Notes under the pieces: model-generated
Database searches by the model: none
Told to the model about the DNA's origin: nothing
Seen by the model: only the letters and a program-made list of their open reading frames with translations
Position numbers and translations under genes: made by a program
Part shown: positions 33,952 to 47,546 of the stretch, piece after piece
Position numbering within the stretch: position 1 is the stretch's first letter
How the letters are laid out: every line of letters begins with the position of its first letter
Assembly: GCA_037974335.1 (NCBI GenBank)
Contig: CM075729.1
Location: forward strand, 92,418,592-92,482,591
Source of the DNA: Prionace glauca
Taxonomy: Eukaryota; Chordata; Chondrichthyes; Carcharhiniformes; Carcharhinidae
Direction: 5' to 3'
DNA: 64,000 nt

Positions 33952-36056
33952 GCAGTTATACAGGGCTTTGGTGAGGCAGCACTGGGAATATTGTGCGCAG
34001 TTTTGGTCTCCCTATCTCAGGAAGGGTATTTTTCCTGTAGAGGAGTGCAGAGAAGGTATCCCAGACTGATTCCTGTTATAATGGGACAGATGTATGAAGA
34101 GAGATTGAGTTGGTTCAAACTTATATTCATTGGAATTCAGAGGAATGAGGAAACAACTCATGCAGACTTATAACATTCTAACAGGTTAGGGGGAATACTG
34201 AGGTAAATACATGGGGTTATGGGGAAAGAGTTGATGCAGACTCGATAGGCCGATACAGGAAACATGTTCCCAATGCTGGGAGCGTCCAGTTTGAGGCATC
34301 ATAGTCTGAGAATATGGGGTAAACCCTTTAGGATTGAGGTCAGGAGAAATTCCTTCACCCAGTGAGGGGTAAACCTGTGGAATTCACTATCACAGAAAGC
34401 AGTTGAAGCCAAAATATTGTACGTTTTCAAGAAAGAGTTTGATTTAGCTCTTGGGGTAAATAGGATGAAAGAATTTGTTGGGGAAGGCAGGATCTGACCA
34501 CTGATTGGATGATCAGCCATGATCATGATGAAGAGTGGAACAGGCTCAAAGGGCCAAATGGCCTATTCCTGTTCCTATTTTCTGTGATTCTATGCAGACC
34601 AGCATTTATCACCCATCCCTAATTGCCCTGGTGAAGATGGTGCTGAGATGGTGGAATAAGTTCTACTCCAATGAGTATCGGCCCAACTTGCTCAAGCTTT
34701 CCTCATAATCCCTTACTCGGTGGAATCAGCCGAGTGAACCATCTCTGAACTCTTTCCAATTCTCCTATATCTTTCCTTAAGTAAGGAGACCCTAAGTGTC
34801 CACAATATTCTGAGTGTGATTTTCCCAATGTGCTGTAGCAAAACATCCCTCCTTTTATACTCATCCTCATTGGAATGAAGAGTAACATTCCATTTGCCTT
34901 CCTAATTTCTTGCTGTTCCTGGATGCAAAGATACCCAGATCACTCGATAGAATATCTCCAGTTTACTAGTATTCTGCTCAATCCTCCTGCCCAAGTGGAC
35001 AATCTCACATTTCCCCACATTATTCTCCATCTGTCAATGTTTTCCCACTCACTGAACCTATCTCTATTCCTTTTCAGACTCTCTATCCTCCTCACAACTT
35101 GCTTTCTACTTTTCATTTTATTATCAGCAAGTTTACTCATTCCCTTCATCCAGCTCATTAATATAGATTGTAGAGTTAAATCCCAACCATCTTCCTTTGT
35201 GCTGGGTATAACTCCAACCAGGGGAGAGTTTCCTCCTGATTCCCATTGGCCCCAGTTTTGCGAGGGCTCCTTGATGCCACATTTGCTCAAATGCTGCCTT
35301 GATGTTAAGGGCAGTCACTCTCACCTCACCTCTGGAGGTCAGTTCTTTTCTCTATGTTTGAACCAAGGCTGTAATGAGATCAGGAGCTGAGTGACCCTGC
35401 AGGAACACAAACTGAGTGTCAGTGAGCAGATTATTGCTGAGTAAGTGCTGCTTGGTATCACTCTGGATATGTTCAAATCACATTGCTGATGATCGAGAGT
35501 AGACTGATGGGGTGGTTATTGTGCGGATGGATTTGTCCTGTTTTTGTGCACAGTTCATAACCGGGTAATTTATCACAATGTTGGGCTGCTGCCAGTGTTG
35601 TAGATGTACTGGAACAGTTTGGCTAGGGACACGGGAAGTTCTGGAGCACAAGTCTTCAGGATCTCCGGAGGAGGTCGAGATGGATCATCCACTCAGAACT
35701 TCTGGCTGAAGATTGCTGCAAATGCTTCAGCCTTATCTTTTGTACTGATGTGCTGGGTTCCTCCATCATTGAGGATGAGGATATTTGTGGTGCCTCCTCC
35801 TCCAGTGAGTTGTTTAATTGTCCACCACCATTCAACGGCTGGATGTGACAGGACTGCAGAGCTTAGATCTGATCCATTGGCTGGGGGATGGTTTAACTCT
35901 GTCTATCACTTGCTGCTTCTGCTGTTTGGTACACAGTCTCTGTGTTGTAGCTTCACCAGGTTAACACCTCATTTTTCAGTCTGTCTGTTGTTGCTCCTGC
36001 CATGTCCTCCTGCACTCTTCATTGAACTGAAAGCAGCAGAGAATCCACAGAAACAG
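33952..36056. mobile_element. J2-C2 intron LINE mosaic
   Basis: Same three adjoining pieces as in unit 1: CR1 3' portion on + (33952-34600), CR1 fragment on - (34600-35180), EN-RT LINE fragment on - (35180-36056). All are decayed. The 9606-10219 segment of unit 1 is missing at 36056. Confidence 0.7.
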
Positions 36057-36324
36057 ACAGAGTGCTGCAAATTCATTCCACAAAAGTATGCCCAAATATC
36101 GGGTGGGAAAATCTTCTGTTTTCCTTCCCATTGGACACTTAGTTTCCTTGTGGGAAAATCACTCTGCAAGAGTCTACTTGCAGCTTCTTTAGTTTTTATT
36201 TGATTTTGCCCACATTTGCAGATATTCCTTTGTACCACTACTGACTCTTCATCAAGCACCAGCATCACTTGCTTTGCTATTTGTTTATCGTGTGCATCAT
36301 ATGATTCCATGAGTTGCATTCTCC

Positions 36325-36603
36325 ACTTCAGGGTGGAAGGTTGTGGGTTCGTGTCTCACTCCAGGAAATTGCTAGGTGCCTTTTATCAAATGAGATGCTA
36401 AATTGAGGTCACATCTAACCTCTCAGGTGACCATAAAATATGTCGTGGGACTACTTTGAAGAAGAACATCGAGTCCTCTCTGGTGTCCTGGCTAATGTTT
36501 ATCTCACTGTTGTTTCTAGGATCTTGCTGTATTGAATGAGCTGTTTCCTATTTTACAGCAGTGACAGGTGAAAGGCACTATACAAATGCAAGACTTTCTT
36601 TCA
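36325..36603 (+). mobile_element. tRNA-type SINE with (ctttctttc) tail, unit-2 copy
   Basis: Counterpart of 10480-10760. Downstream, 36614-36826 is the single remaining arm of the inverted repeat described in unit 1. Confidence 0.6.
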
Positions 36604-36871
36604 AAATAGCAATGAACTCTGAGCTTTGCAGTGTCCACCAGGAGACTCACGCTAATAAGGGAAGGGATTGGGATCTGCTACCCTAACCACTGGGCACAAA
36701 CTTGTTCTTAATCATTTGGAAATAATGGCCCAGATCCTTCAACTCTTATTGTGCTTATTGGAAACTAGATCCATCCATGAGATGCTCCCTTGATGCCGAC
36801 TATATTTCCTAGCCAAAGAATGTGGGTAACTCCACACACAAGTTACCTTTTTGCTCTCTAATTTGCCCTAT

Positions 36872-37325
36872 TTAATCCTTAGTTATTCTCTTTGCAATGT
36901 CCGACGCTATTGCTTGATGAACATATATGTCCTGAACTCTATCTCCAGCTCGAATATCCTCCCACTGCTCTGACACTGATTTACCTTCAAGTTGCTGTTT
37001 CCGGTTCATTTTAGCAAATTCCAGTTTAGTGAAATTGGCCTTTTCCCAATTTAAAACGTTTACTCTTGATCGATCTTTCCCCTTTTCCGTAGCAACTCTA
37101 AATCTATTATGATCATTATTACCCAAATGCTCTCTCACTGATACACCTTCCACATGCCCAGTTTCATTCTCCGAAACTGATAAAACTGCCCCTTCTCTTG
37201 TTGGGATTGTTCCGAATGGGTTAAAACAGTTCCCCCGGAATGGATTTTCAGAATTGTGCAACGTTGAAACATTGACACTGATTTGATCCCAGTTAATATT
37301 CAGGATGTTGAAAGCCTGAAAATGG
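36872..37325 (-). mobile_element. CR1-type LINE endonuclease-linker fragment before C2
   Basis: Counterpart of 11028-11480, with a 166-codon minus-strand frame that also runs over the acceptor. Confidence 0.8.
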
Positions 37326-37357
37326 CAGTGATTAAAATTCCTTCTCTTCTCTTCCAG

Positions 37358-37686
37358 CACGTGAGAATTCACAACCCACGCTGACCCTGCTGCCCCCTTC
37401 CCCGGAGGAGGTCAAGACCAAGGGCACTGCCACCCTGGTGTGCCTTGCCGATCACTTCTATCCCGATGAGGTGGAGGTGAAGTGGAAGAAGGATGGTGCA
37501 GCCATTTCCAACGGGGTTCAGACCAGCAACTACCTGCGAGCTTCGGACAACACCTACAGCGTCAGCAGCCTGCTGACCCTCTCTGGCTCCGACTGGGAGT
37601 CCAACGCTCGCTTCTCCTGTGCCCTCACCCACGTGAGCCTCTCCTCTCCCCTCAGCAAGAGTGTCAGGAGTTCAGAATGTGCCTAG
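37358..37686 (+). CDS. Immunoglobulin light-chain constant exon, cluster 2
   Basis: The protein is the same 109-residue C1-set domain as cluster 1 (Cys29, Trp43, Cys88, penultimate Cys108). Only a silent change (CCT for a Pro codon near residue 14) was noticed. The acceptor ends at 37357 and the stop is TAG. Poly(A) signal at 38118-38123. Confidence 0.95.
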
Positions 37687-38117
37687 AGTGTTAGAGACAG
37701 TCCACAGAGGAGACACAACTTGGAATAGAACAGGGGTGAGCTGGGAGGGCAAAGGTCACTGTCAGCATTGAATTACAACTCTCTTCCTTCTCGGGACTGG
37801 GTCTGAGACACTTCTGAGGGTCAGGGGTTAAAGAACATTCTTGGGATATTGTAGAGGGAGCTTTACTCTGTATTAACCCCATGCTTTTCCTTCACTGGGA
37901 GTGTTTGATGGGGACAGTGTGGATTTGTGATAACAAGTAAAACCTCTCGAAGATGCTGAAGACTGTCAGCTGTACAGAAATAGTGTGACCCTCTGAAGTA
38001 TCTGCTTCAGTAAACCAGACCTCCTTCCTGCTCACCCTGCAGTTACAATTGAAGCTTTCGTCACTGTTTAAAGGGACAGGATTCTCATGTTATTGAGAAA
38101 ATCTCCACAAGTGTTTT

Positions 38118-38123
38118 AATAAA
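38118..38123 (+). terminator. Poly(A) signal, cluster 2
   Basis: AATAAA about 430 bp after the C2 stop, in the same TGTTTTAATAAACCTCC context as cluster 1. Confidence 0.75.
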
Positions 38124-38350
38124 CCTCCATTCTCCCTGTGAATTTCTCCAGCTTCCTCTGGCTGGGCTGTTTATTCAAGTCTTTTTTCTGTCAATGTCAA
38201 TGTGTAAAAGGTAATAAACATTAAGAATATTCAGTATATGTCTGGTGAGTGCTTTGGAAATGTCCCACCTCCCCATCAGCTGATTGGCTGCATTTCACCA
38301 AGTGATTGTCCTGATTGGTTGCTTGGCCTGTCAATCAATGACACTGAGCC

Positions 38351-38659
38351 GTCTCACAACACCAGGTTAAAGTCCAACAGGTTTATTTGGTAACACAAGC
38401 CACTCGCTTTCGGAGCGCTGACCCTTCATCAGGGGAGTGGGAATTCTGTTCACAAACAGGGCATTTAAAGACAAAATTGTAAATTGAGTTTGTATCTTTA
38501 AATGCCCTGTTTGTGAACAGAATTCCCACTCCCCTGATGAAGGGTCAGCGCTCCGAAAGCGAGTGGCTTGTGTTACCAAATAAACCTGTTAGACTTTAAC
38601 CGGATGGTGTGAGACTTCTTACTGTGTTTACCCCAGTCCAACGCTGGCATCTCCACATC
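38351..38659 (+). repeat. 265-bp palindromic element, unit-2 copy with inverted loop
   Basis: Palindrome 38351-38615 plus 3' extension. The arms match those of units 1 and 3, but the central loop (about 38471-38499) is the exact reverse complement of the unit-1 loop. Confidence 0.9.
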
Positions 38660-38874
38660 ATAATCAATGACACATCAGCAGAAGATTGGATTCAAATCCA
38701 ATGATCAATCATTTGAAAATGATCAGTTTGATCTGGAATCTCTTGAGTGACAAGATTGAAAACAGGAAAGAAACTGAAAGTTGCTGGGATTAAACCATCA
38801 CAATCACAATTCTCCATCCCATATTCACCACCTCCCCCTTGACCTTTCCATCTCACGTGGTCCCACTACTCCCA

Positions 38875-39712
38875 TAGTTTCAACGAGTAACTCTTGGTGA
38901 TGGACATTGAATTCCCCACCCAGAGTACATTCTGTGTCCTTACCACCCTCAGTGCTTCCTCCAAGTGGTGTTCAACATGGAGGAGAACTGATTCATCAGC
39001 TGAGGGGGGGACGGTCTGTGGTAACCAGAGGAGGTTTCCTTGTCCGTGTTTGACACGGTACCGAGAGACTACATGGAGTCTGGAATGTTGTTGAGGATTC
39101 CCAGGATAACTCCCTCCTGACTGTATCCCACTGTGCCTTCTGTGCTGGGAGATTGGAGGTAGTGAACACGGTTCACCATTTTCTCCCGTCTCAGTAACAA
39201 ACATCCAGCTGCTCGAACTGGTACAGTAAAACGGTATTGACCGTTTCCTGGTGTCAGGTGTAGTGAGTGAGAGGGAAAAATTTAAACTGGGGACTCAAAA
39301 TGTCACTCAGTGAATTTTTCTAATAATTAGAAAGGTGAAAATGAATTAATTTGCTGCAAATCATTAAAGCTTTCATCCAGGAGGGAGAGAGAGAGAGAGA
39401 GGAGAGAAAGATAGAAGCAGAGAGAGAGTGAGAGAGAGAGAGTGACAGACTGAGAGGGTTCCCCTCGGGGGGTTCCTGAGCAGTGACAGGCAGGGACTGA
39501 GGAAATGGGAGTTTCAGCCCTTTACATTGTTCCTGTCAGTGTCAGTCTCCAAGATCCCTCCCACCCCCTCCACTGCTAGTGTTTTTATTAGTTTTGAGCC
39601 TGAAAGTTTAATGTTGTTCAGATAATTGTTCCCGTCTCAGTAACAAATATTCCGCTGCTTCTTTCACTTCCTCTGTTGGTTACATTTCAATCTTCCAATC
39701 TGACAGTCTTTG
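38875..39712 (-). mobile_element. EN-RT LINE 5' region fragment, minus strand, unit-2 copy
   Basis: Counterpart of 13018-13863, including the GA microsatellite at about 39382-39450. Confidence 0.75.
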
Positions 39713-40698
39713 GGAAAATATTTCAAAATATATATCCCCCCATCCATATTTTCAAATATTTTCCCAAATTTTTGACTGTCGGGTTTTTAGTTCCTGCCAT
39801 TATAATTTTGACATTATCTTCTAAAGGGAATTCCTCGAATTCTGTGCAATGTTCAGATGAAAAGGAGAAAGAAAGGATCCAAGGCTGCTCCAGAGGCAGA
39901 TGAGCTGCACCCAACATTGTCCATGCAAATCCCATTCATAAGTAGGGACACATCTGCCATGGAATGTGAGAGCAGAGTTGCCAATACAAACTTCTTTTCA
40001 CTATGGTTGATTTCCCAGATTGAATAATCTCCTTGAATCTCATTTCCAACCAAGTTCCACCACGGGGACAATTCTTCCAAGTTCACCACATGAGTGAACA
40101 TTTGAGCACCTGGTTCATGGCTCCAGGGACATCCAGGTCACTAATTGCTCACTAGGACACTGTAGTTTCATTACCTTTCCCATCGATAATTAGGCAGCAC
40201 AAAGAAGATGCTACATTATTTTCAGTTTGCAAGATTCTCCCAAGTCCATCCTCCCCCACATCCTCCCCCACCCCCCTGCTCTCTCTGCTGTTTTTCTCTT
40301 TCACTCCCGGCTGCTCTGTTTCAGGTTGTTTTCTAACTGCGCATGTGCAGTTCAGAGCTCCGATCGTTCCGGCAGTGCTAAGCCCCGCCCACAGCACGGA
40401 TCGGATTGAAGCCGGTAAGAAGCGTATGGGCTCGCTGCACAGACGATTCCGGGCTGGGATCCGTATTACACCCGGATCCGGCCCTTCGGCTCCGACTGGT
40501 AAAATCGGGCCCAGAGTGAACTCTTTGCAACAAGAGCTGAAACTTTCAGATTGCTGAATCCATTCCCCCCTCGAGCAGAATGCACCTTGTGTTTTTATTT
40601 CCAGAGAACCACAAATGGAACAAGATTGGCAGCAACGTTAAGACTCTGAGAATTGATCTGAAGGTTTTTATTCCCACAGCATGGTCATGGTTTAGAAC

Positions 40699-41021
40699 CA
40701 GGTGGCACAGTGGTTAGCACTGCTGTCTCACAGCTCCAGGGATCTGGGTTCGATTCCCAGTTTGGGTCACTGTGAAGTTTACACATTCTTCCCGTGTCTG
40801 CGTGGGTTTCCTTTGGGTGCTCCGGATTCCTCCCATCGTCAAAGATGTGTGGGTTAGGTTGATTAGCCATGTTAAATTGTCCCTTCGTGTCCCAGGATGT
40901 GGAGGTTAAAGAGATTAGTGAGGTAAATGTCTGGGGTCGTAGGGATAGGACCTGGGATAGGATTGTTGATGGTGTAGATTCGATGGGCTGAATGGACTCC
41001 TTCTGCACGATAGGGATTCTA
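40699..41021 (+). mobile_element. Full-length tRNA-type shark SINE, unit-2 copy
   Basis: Counterpart of 14900-15222, with box A and box B kept. Surrounding 39713-40698 and 41022-42230 match unit 1 and hold nothing recognisable. Confidence 0.85.
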
Positions 41022-42234
41022 TGGAAAATGATTTAACCCCTTCAGGACCACTGTTATTTTCTACTTGGGGACAGGAGATCTGATATGGACACACTGTTCA
41101 ATGAGAATCTGACCTTTCAGCAAGTGACCTTTGAGATACAAAGATGTTCTCTAAGATAAAGAATATGTGTTGATAAACATGTGGCACTTTCAATCTGGAT
41201 ACAAAGATACACACATCAGGAAGAGGGAGTTTCAATTTTGATATTGGAAATTATAATTCTTACAAAGTTTAAAGATTTGAGCTGTGGATCCTGATAATGT
41301 TCTCAACAGGAAATGTTTATTTTAGACGGTTTGACAATTGACACAAATCCAAATGCTGAAAGCTTCTGTGCTGAAAGAAGAGTTTAAAATGTGTTTGTCT
41401 CTTCCCAAAATATAAACCCGAAAGTTTGATGGATGCAATTTGTGTCAAGACCCACACTGATGTTAAATGTGAGAGGATCTCAAAGCTCAGAATGGGAACA
41501 TGGAACACTGGTTCTTAGTGGTGTAGATTTTCACTTTGGTATCCTGTGAGAAAAGTGTGTGAACCAGGGAGAAATAGTCTTTGTGTGAACAATTAATACA
41601 GAATATTCATTCATGTAAAAAGAAAACAAAACACACAAACTCTATAATACACGACAATGCATTTAACTATATGCATTAACTGAGGGCTAGACACACACAC
41701 TGTTACATGAAGCTAACCCTTTGTTCTCAATCACCTATGTTCCCTGAACATTGAGATTTCCCTTTGTTCCAAAACAATATCCAATATTATGTAACTCTGA
41801 GCGAAATCCAGTGAATAATTATCACACACAGGTTATATGGCAGCATTTGGGATCCCTGACTCCTTTACGGTGACAAACTCTCATCGTGTGGGTCAGACCC
41901 TCACTGGTTATGTATTCAGTCCAAGGTGGGACACAATGTTAAACATCGACACTACCCCAGACCCAATGTCTCGGGTTGCGGTGGAGAGAACCCTGACCAC
42001 AACCAGAAAGTTTGTGGAACAAAACAATCGAACAATCCCAAGGGGAAGGGGGCAGGTGAACCTGGTCACAGGAAAGACTAGGAAACTGGAGGATTCAGTG
42101 AGAAATGGAGGGGAGATGGTGAGAATGCAGAATAAATGGAGGGAAGTAGGGAGGGTGACAGCAGCTGGTGAAACTGTTCCAGTTAATAGTTAGTCTGTGT
42201 ATTTGATGTTATCAGAGACTGTTGCTGTCCAAAG

Positions 42235-44212
42235 TGGTCCAGATGCTGATTGTAATAACTGGAGGAGACTGGATTTGGAAATAACAAAGTAAAGGCTTTA
42301 TTGATGAGAAGAACTATTTACAATGAAGGGTTTAACAACACAACCACACAGGTCTCCTCCCAACAACATCCTGACCCCAACTGAAGCCTCCAGCCCCAGG
42401 AATGATCGCCCTCACTCCCGATTGGCCCAGGTTCACACCCTCACACTCCATTGGCTCTGGCCTGGTCATGTGACCTGTGAAGGACTGCCCCTTAAAGGGA
42501 CCAGGCTCTCACACTCCTTCCCCTGTAACATCTTGGACTCCCTGTGATAAAACAAAAACTACAACAGTTAACACACAGGCAGAGAAACAACAATATTACA
42601 GAAGGGACACCAGGGAAAGACAGTTCATAATGTCAGCTGGTCCAGAGATTTCTGGAACCTTGTGGAACACTGCAACTCTATCAGGGGCACTTCAGCAGCC
42701 ATCGATACAGGATCCACTGATGGGGTGGATGTACTAACCACCTCTGGAGCTAGTCCCTGGACGGCCCATTCCTCAGCCTCATCCACCCAAGCCAGACGCT
42801 GCCTTGGCCTCACCATGGACATGGACCATCATGTTCAGAGCTGGTACACACAAACTGGATGTGGGGTCTAATTGCTCATCTCCTGGAACTGGCTCTACTC
42901 TCTTGCGTAGGTAACCAACATGCTTCTAACACGACGGTCATATCTCCCACGAATATGTTCCTTAACTCCACAGCCCTGTGTCTCCCCCAAATATGAGACT
43001 GGTCCCGTCTTCTCCACAACTCTCCCTGGCACCCAGGCAGGTCCACCATCCAAATTCCCTCTCAACATGAGGTTGCCATCATTAAACAATCTGTCCCCTT
43101 TCTGAGAGTCACGATACCCTTTCTGAGAGGCTTGCTGAGCCTCCACCCTCTCCGACAAATTTGGGAACATTAAATCTAAACAGGTACACAGGCACCGACC
43201 CATTAACAACTCTGCAGGCATGACCCCGACCTGACCCCAGTGATGGTGTGAGGTGTAGTGTTATAGGACAGCAAATAACTGGCCAATCACAATGGCAGCG
43301 GTCCATGAACCTGCTTCACATGGAGCCTTGAACATCGGCATGGCTCACTCCACCAACCCATTCGAGGCAGGATGGTCGGGGACTGACCTGACATGACAAA
43401 TGTCATTAGACTTGACCAAAGTCTGAAATTCATCAGCGTGAATGCTGCTCCGTTGTCTGATAGCAACACTTCAGGAAGACCATGGATCACAAAGATCTGC
43501 CTCAGTTTATCAATGGTAAATGGAGGCTGTGATGGGTCTCATGAGCTGATCGTCCAGCCACTTGGAATGGGCATCCACTAACACCAGGAACATCTGTCCA
43601 AATCCTACATGAAGCTGTGACCAAGGGACCATGTGAGGTGGAGGTAACGCTTGCTGAGTCGGACAACTCTCACACTGCCCAACCATTTGTTCAATGTCTC
43701 TGTCAATGCCAGGCCACCAGACATAACTACTGGCCAACACTTTCATTCTGCTCTGGTCAGGATGGGCATCATGTAACTGTTGGAGCAGTGGCCATGCCCA
43801 GTGGGTAGTATGTTGACACAGACCACCCCCACAATAGCACCCCATCTTCACAGGATATCTGGTCCCTGCAATGTAAATACAGTTTCATTTGCTCTGCCTT
43901 GTCGAAGTGCCACCCGGTCAGTACCATTTTCTTGCCCTTTGCTAACACCAGCTCCCTGTCTGTCCACATCTGAATGTGGGCTGCTGAGACAGGCAGTGTG
44001 TCCAAATAACACAGAGCCAATACTATCTCCTGTGGAACAGGCGGTGACGGTGTGGTCTGTGGTAGCAGCAGGCAGCTCAATGCATCTGTATTTGAGATCT
44101 GTGTTCCCGGCCCATGCTGGAAGGTTTAGCTGTTTAGTGCCAGCATCAATGCCCATCTCTGCACCCTGGCAGAGGCAATAGGTGGCACTGGCTTAATGTC
44201 CTGGAAAAGCCC
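42235..44212 (-). mobile_element. Ty3/Gypsy-type LTR retrotransposon fossil, unit-2 copy
   Basis: Same extent and parts as 16430-18420: one LTR-like end and integrase-region remains. Broken in many places, older than the unit duplication. Confidence 0.75.
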
Positions 44213-44261
44213 CAACAATGGCTTATGGTCTGACACGATGGTGAAATGCTGCCCAACCCAA

Positions 44262-44480
44262 TATCAATCTGTACTAATTCCTTTTACCAGCACTTGGTCC
44301 ATAGCTACTGTGCCTTGGGGATTGAAATGCTTGTCCAGATGCTTCTTAAATGTAGCGAGAGTTCCTGCCTCCATCACCCTCTCAGGCAGCACATTCCATA
44401 TTTCCACCATTCTCTAGGTCAAAAATTCTTTCTCAGATCTTCTCTTAACCACTTCCTCCTCACCTTAAACCTATGCCCTA
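44262..44480 (-). mobile_element. LINE 3'-end fragment, minus strand, unit-2 copy
   Basis: Counterpart of 18470-18690. Confidence 0.6.
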
Positions 44481-44904
44481 TGTTCCCTGGAATGTCGAGA
44501 TTCCAGTCCTGTCCTTCTTTCAACCATATCTCAGTGATTACAACAATCTCATATTTCCACGTGCTGACCAACTCTCTAAGTTCATCTGCCTGATCAGACA
44601 GGCTCCTTGTATTAAAATAGATGCTGTTTAGCCTTCCAACCCTCCCATGTGCCTTATCAAGCCCAAGTCTTCTCTGCCTGCTGGACTGACTGAGTTTTCC
44701 TTCTATATCTGACTGAACCTCACTCCCAACTGTACATCTGCTGTGTGTTCACCCCCTGCAAAGTACGGAGAGGCGTCACAAGAATTCCGAATGGTTTGCT
44801 CAGGTCAAAGTGGATGAGCAATGACGATGACTGTAAAGCTGGTTTGACTTTTACTAAAGTTTCTTTCTGCGTCTCCCCACAATTCCATCGCTGATGTTTG
44901 TTTA

Positions 44905-45295
44905 GAAGCTGGTGTGGGGTGGAGGGGGGAGGGGGGGGGGGGTGCAGAATTGTTGCTGAGTTCAGCAGGAACCTTCGAATTGAGGAAGCCACTGGGAAGC
45001 CGGTGATCGGGGAGTGGGCCGACAAGTGGGGGGATGGTGAGGGGTGGGGGGAAGCCATTCGGTTGGGGAAGGGAGGAGGGGTGGGGGTCGGTATCGGTGA
45101 TTGGAGGGAGACTTGTGGAAGACATCAGGGGCTGGCAACTGGGCAAAGGGAGGTGGGGTTGGGCATGGGGAGTCGGGGCCGGTGACTGGGGGGGGGAGGT
45201 TGGGAGGCCAGTCGATTAAGGAAAGTGAGATGGGGGTTGGGGGGGTTGTGGTCAGGGCCTGTGATCGGGGGAGTGGGGAATTAGGTTGGGGAAGA
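44905..45295. repeat. G-rich low-complexity tract, unit-2 copy
   Basis: Counterpart of 19105-19500. The longest G run differs in length from unit 1 (near 44929-44941). Confidence 0.8.
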
Positions 45296-45699
45296 CATCA
45301 CAAGGCAGGGATGTGGGAGTGCTGATCCTGGCCTCACGGGTGGGATTAACCCTGTCTTTTGGGGCAAATCCTGGCAGATTTTGTGAAATACCGAGTGCCG
45401 GCATTTCAACTAAGTACTCCCAGAAAACGGTGGGAAAATGTCCTGTTTTCCTGCCGCAACGGGCTCTTAGGTTTTTAGGAAATTTTTGAGAAAATAATAG
45501 ACAAAGGAGATGTTGGACATGACCCACAAATAACATTCTGTCTACCTTCAACTCATTGTTTAACCTCCAGTCCACCTCCTTTTCCAATCCAGGTGTTTCT
45601 GTCAATGAGTCAGATAGATCGACAGCACAGGAGGAGGCCATTCAGCTTCTCATGTCTGTACTAGCTGTTTTACTAGAGTCATTCACAGCTAACAGCTCA

Positions 45700-46210
45700 G
45701 TTTAATGTGTGTTGAGGGAAACTCACTGGAATGTGTTATTAGAGACAGAACGAGTGAAAAACATGAACTGATCAGAGAGAATCAACACGGATTTCAAAAG
45801 AGTCAAACATGTTCAACTAAGCTGCTTACATTTGTTAGTGAGCCACTAATGTGCTGGATAAGGGAATGTCTCTGGATGTTATTTCTTTGTATTTCCAGAA
45901 GACATTTGGGAAGGTGTCACACGAGAGGCTGTGAATAAAAATGGAAGCGTATGGAATTACAGGAAAGCTTTTGCCATGGATAAGGAATTGGTTCGGAGAT
46001 AGGAGACAGAGAGTAGGGATAGTGTGTGTGTTTTCCAATCAGCAAGCTGTGAATAGTGATGTCCCCAGGGATCTGTGCTGGAGCCTCAGCTTTTCACTAT
46101 ATTTGTCAATGACTTGGAGGAAGGAATAGAGAGTCACATATCCAAGATTACTGAGCACACTAAATTAGGCAGCTTGGAGGAGGTTACAGAGATAGGGAGG
46201 GTGTAGGATA
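45700..46210 (+). mobile_element. CR1-type LINE RT fragment, unit-2 copy
   Basis: Counterpart of 19910-20420. Confidence 0.65.
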
Positions 46211-46411
46211 GGGAGGGATTTGAGAGGCAGAATGAGAATGTTAAAATCAGGGCATTGCTGGACCGGGGGTCAGTGTAGGTCAGTGAGAACAGGGGGTGGG
46301 GGGTGAATGGGATTTGGTGTGAGTTCAGATCCGAGCAGCAGAGTTCTGGGTGAGTTGATGATTACGGAGGGTGGGAGGTGTGAGGTCGGCCAGGACAGTA
46401 TTGGAATAGTA

Positions 46412-47180
46412 ATGAAGGGGACAGATAGAGTAGATGGTGATAAGCTTTTTCCGCTATTAGAAATGGATAGAACGAGGGGTCACGGGCTTAGGGTGAGGGG
46501 GGCTAGATATAAGACTAATATTAGAGGGCAGTTTTTCACACAAAGGGTAGTGGGGATGTGGAATGCACTGCCGAGTAAGGTGGTGGAAGCAGGCACGCTA
46601 GGGTTGTTCAAGAGTCACTTGGACAGCCACATGAGCGGTCTACATATAGGGGGATATAGCAGGCCTTACTAAGCATTGTAGGCTTGGGGTCAGTTTTAGC
46701 CTCAGGGATATAGAGTCTTTTAATAATGAAATTTTTATCCACAGGCATTTAAGTCCAGCAAGGGGCATGCGGGCAGTAGGTTGTGGTGGGCTGCTCTTGG
46801 ATATTGCTTCGGGAGTTGCCTACTGCTTCATGTTGTTGGTGTGCGTAAAAAGGACCATCTCGAGGGCATCATGACAGCTCAGAGGCTATCTCTGTTGCTG
46901 TGCGGACACATGGATTTGGGCCTGTGTCCGTGGGAGTTTGCGCGTTCTCCCCATGGTTGCGTGGGTTTCCTCCGGGTGCTCCGGTTTCCTCCCACATCCC
47001 AAAAATGTGCTTTTAGGCTGATTGATTGGGTAACAAATTGTCCCTATATTGGACCTCCCTGATCCTCATACATTAGGCATAGACTAAAATCATGAATAGG
47101 TCACTGACCATGGGACGGCGGCGCGGGCTCGTTGGGCCGAAGGGCCTCTTTCCCGTGCTGTGTTGTTCTTTGTTCTTTGT
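46412..47180 (+). mobile_element. 5'-truncated LINE with SINE-like 3' UTR, unit-2 intercluster copy
   Basis: Counterpart of 20618-21389, with the C-terminal frame open to 46672. It sits at the same site in unit 1, so it predates the first unit duplication, unlike the related copy at 32904. Confidence 0.8.
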
Positions 47181-47546
47181 AACGTTCAGAGGGTAACAAA
47201 GACACAGACGAGATTTTCAGCAGAAGATGATGCAAGGCGTGGGGATTCAGGAGATGTTACCGAGGTGGAAATAGGTGTTCTGAGTGATGGAGTGGATGAT
47301 GTGGTGGGAAACTCATCTCAGGGTCAAATAGGACACCATGGCTGTGGACTGTGTGGTTCAGTGTCAGACACTCCAAAGGGGGAGGGATGGAGTTTGTATC
47401 AGGAGATGAAGACCATGGCTTTGATCTTCCCAATGTGTTTCCCTCAGTCCTGACTGCTCTGAGCTGCTGTTCTTTTCACTGATTGGACAGTTATTGTTAG
47501 AGATTCAGACCACAGTACAAATCCCCAGTGTCAAAAATAACTGCAA

